Shown here: positions 5,938 to 6,598 of the stretch, piece after piece
How positions within the stretch are numbered: position 1 is the first letter of the stretch
How the letters are laid out: the number at the start of each line of letters is the position of its first letter
Source of the DNA: Bacteroidota bacterium
GTDB taxonomy: Bacteria > Bacteroidota > Bacteroidia > Flavobacteriales > Flavobacteriaceae
Direction: 5' to 3'
DNA length: 6,598 nucleotides
NCBI GenBank assembly: GCA_023393485.1
Contig: JAEWLD010000026.1
Location: 1-6,598 of the forward strand
Translations under genes and position numbers: made by a program
The notes under the pieces: model-generated
The model's database searches: none
Seen by the model: the letters and a program-made list of their open reading frames with translations, nothing else
Told to the model about the DNA's origin: nothing

Positions 5938-6598
5938 ATGGGTAAAAAATTAGTATTGCTGTTTGTTTTATTCGCGTTCCATTTGGGTTTTGCTCAATTC
6001 AAGATTCCGCCGAAACCCGATTTTCAGACCAGCGTCTATGATTACGCCAACCTTTTAAGTCCTTCCGAAAAAACGGCGCTCGAGGAAAAATTGATCCGTT
6101 ATTCAGATTCGACCTCAACGCAAATCGTCGTGGCAACGGTCGAGACAATCAAAGGCGAAGACATCGGAATCCTCGCTCCGAAATGGGGTCATGAATGGGG
6201 CGTTGGCCAGGCAAAAGAAGACAACGGCGTGTTTATTCTCGTGGCCGAACAGGAACGCAAAATCTGGATTGCACCGGGTTACGGCCTCGAACACAAACTG
6301 ACCGCAGGAACCAATGGTGAAATCATCCGCAATGTCATTATTCCGGAATTCAAGGCCGGAAGCTATTACAACGGCCTGGACAAAGGCGCCGATGAGCTTT
6401 TCAAGGTTTTTAAAGGCACGTACAAAGGCGAGCGCAAAAAGAGCAAAGGCGACGGTTCATTTCCGTTCGGCATCATCATTTTCGTCATTATTTTGATTGT
6501 CATCATCGCAGCGCGGAACAAACGCGGCGGCGGTGGTTTCGGCGGCCGCAATCGCGGGCTCGACCTGACTGACATCCTGATTTTGAGCAGTCTCGGAC
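5938..6598 (+). CDS. Exported membrane-anchored TPM-domain protein (YgcG-like; 3' end outside window)
   Basis: There are 220 codons up to the window edge with no stop. The ATG at 5938 gives a clean signal peptide, MGKKLVLLFVLFAFHLGFA, with predicted cleavage before Q20. The TPM domain follows (about 29-152): TSVYDYANLLSPSEK (31-45), TQIVVATVETIKGEDIG (61-77), DNGVFILVAEQERKIWIAPGYGLE (95-118) and the C-terminal YYNGLDKGADELFKVF helix. After a basic linker comes a transmembrane helix (about 176-192), then RNKRGGGGFGGRNRG, the Gly-rich tail typical of the family. The TPM domain should face the periplasm, with the tail on the inner side. Only a small part of the C-terminus is probably missing. 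An in-frame ATG at 5896 would add 14 charged residues before the signal peptide, so I prefer 5938. It is part of the lemA operon; its biochemical role is unknown. Confidence 0.92.
   Translation, partial: MGKKLVLLFVLFAFHLGFAQFKIPPKPDFQTSVYDYANLLSPSEKTALEEKLIRYSDSTSTQIVVATVETIKGEDIGILAPKWGHEWGVGQAKEDNGVFILVAEQERKIWIAPGYGLEHKLTAGTNGEIIRNVIIPEFKAGSYYNGLDKGADELFKVFKGTYKGERKKSKGDGSFPFGIIIFVIILIVIIAARNKRGGGGFGGRNRGLDLTDILILSSLG

Noticed and set aside
5434..6598. The two TPM frames as one gene split by a nonsense mutation, because both are in the same frame around TGA at 5875
   Set aside because: The downstream frame has its own signal peptide and a complete TPM domain, and the upstream frame is a full-length cytoplasmic TPM protein. 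The shared frame is coincidental.

Overview
The window looks like a chromosomal segment from a member of the Bacteroidota, most likely a Flavobacterium-like Flavobacteriaceae. The evidence is a TAnnTTTG-type promoter box, A/T-rich translation starts without clear Shine-Dalgarno sequences, a lipoprotein with a Ser/Asp stretch after the lipid-modified cysteine, AlaRS of the 876-residue type, and a gene order (alaS / M23 peptidase - small MerR - LemA - TPM - TPM) that I recall from flavobacterial genomes. The recalled gene order was not checked against a database. The genes themselves look like ordinary, vertically inherited core genes.

Layout. On the minus strand are the 5' part of a lipoprotein with YD/RHS-like repeats (1-462, running off the left edge) and, upstream of it, alaS (530-3160). 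A small hairpin plus U-tract lies between them. A roughly 220-bp divergent intergenic region (3161-3381) holds an inverted pair of CAAATTTC-type tandem arrays, then a probable promoter for the plus-strand genes. On the plus strand are a membrane-anchored M23 metallopeptidase (3382-4359) overlapping a stand-alone MerR-type DNA-binding protein (4359-4691), a second intergenic region (4692-4846) with inverted heptamer arrays, then lemA (4847-5434), a cytoplasmic TPM-domain protein (5434-5877) and an exported, membrane-anchored TPM-domain protein (5938-6598, cut by the right edge).

How the genes work together. alaS is housekeeping translation. The M23 and MerR genes share a TAATG stop/start junction and are probably translationally coupled. 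LemA and the first TPM protein share another TAATG junction, and the second TPM gene follows closely, so these three form an envelope-associated LemA/TPM operon of unknown biochemical role. The predicted topology puts LemA and the second TPM protein at the membrane with periplasmic domains, and the first TPM protein in the cytoplasm.

I found no mobile element, CRISPR array, tRNA, rRNA or defence system. The least ordinary signals are the two intergenic repeat clusters. They differ in sequence but share an architecture: short tandem units of 7-9 bp in inverted arms around an AT-rich spacer. One forms the alaS start region and the other contains the merR stop codon.
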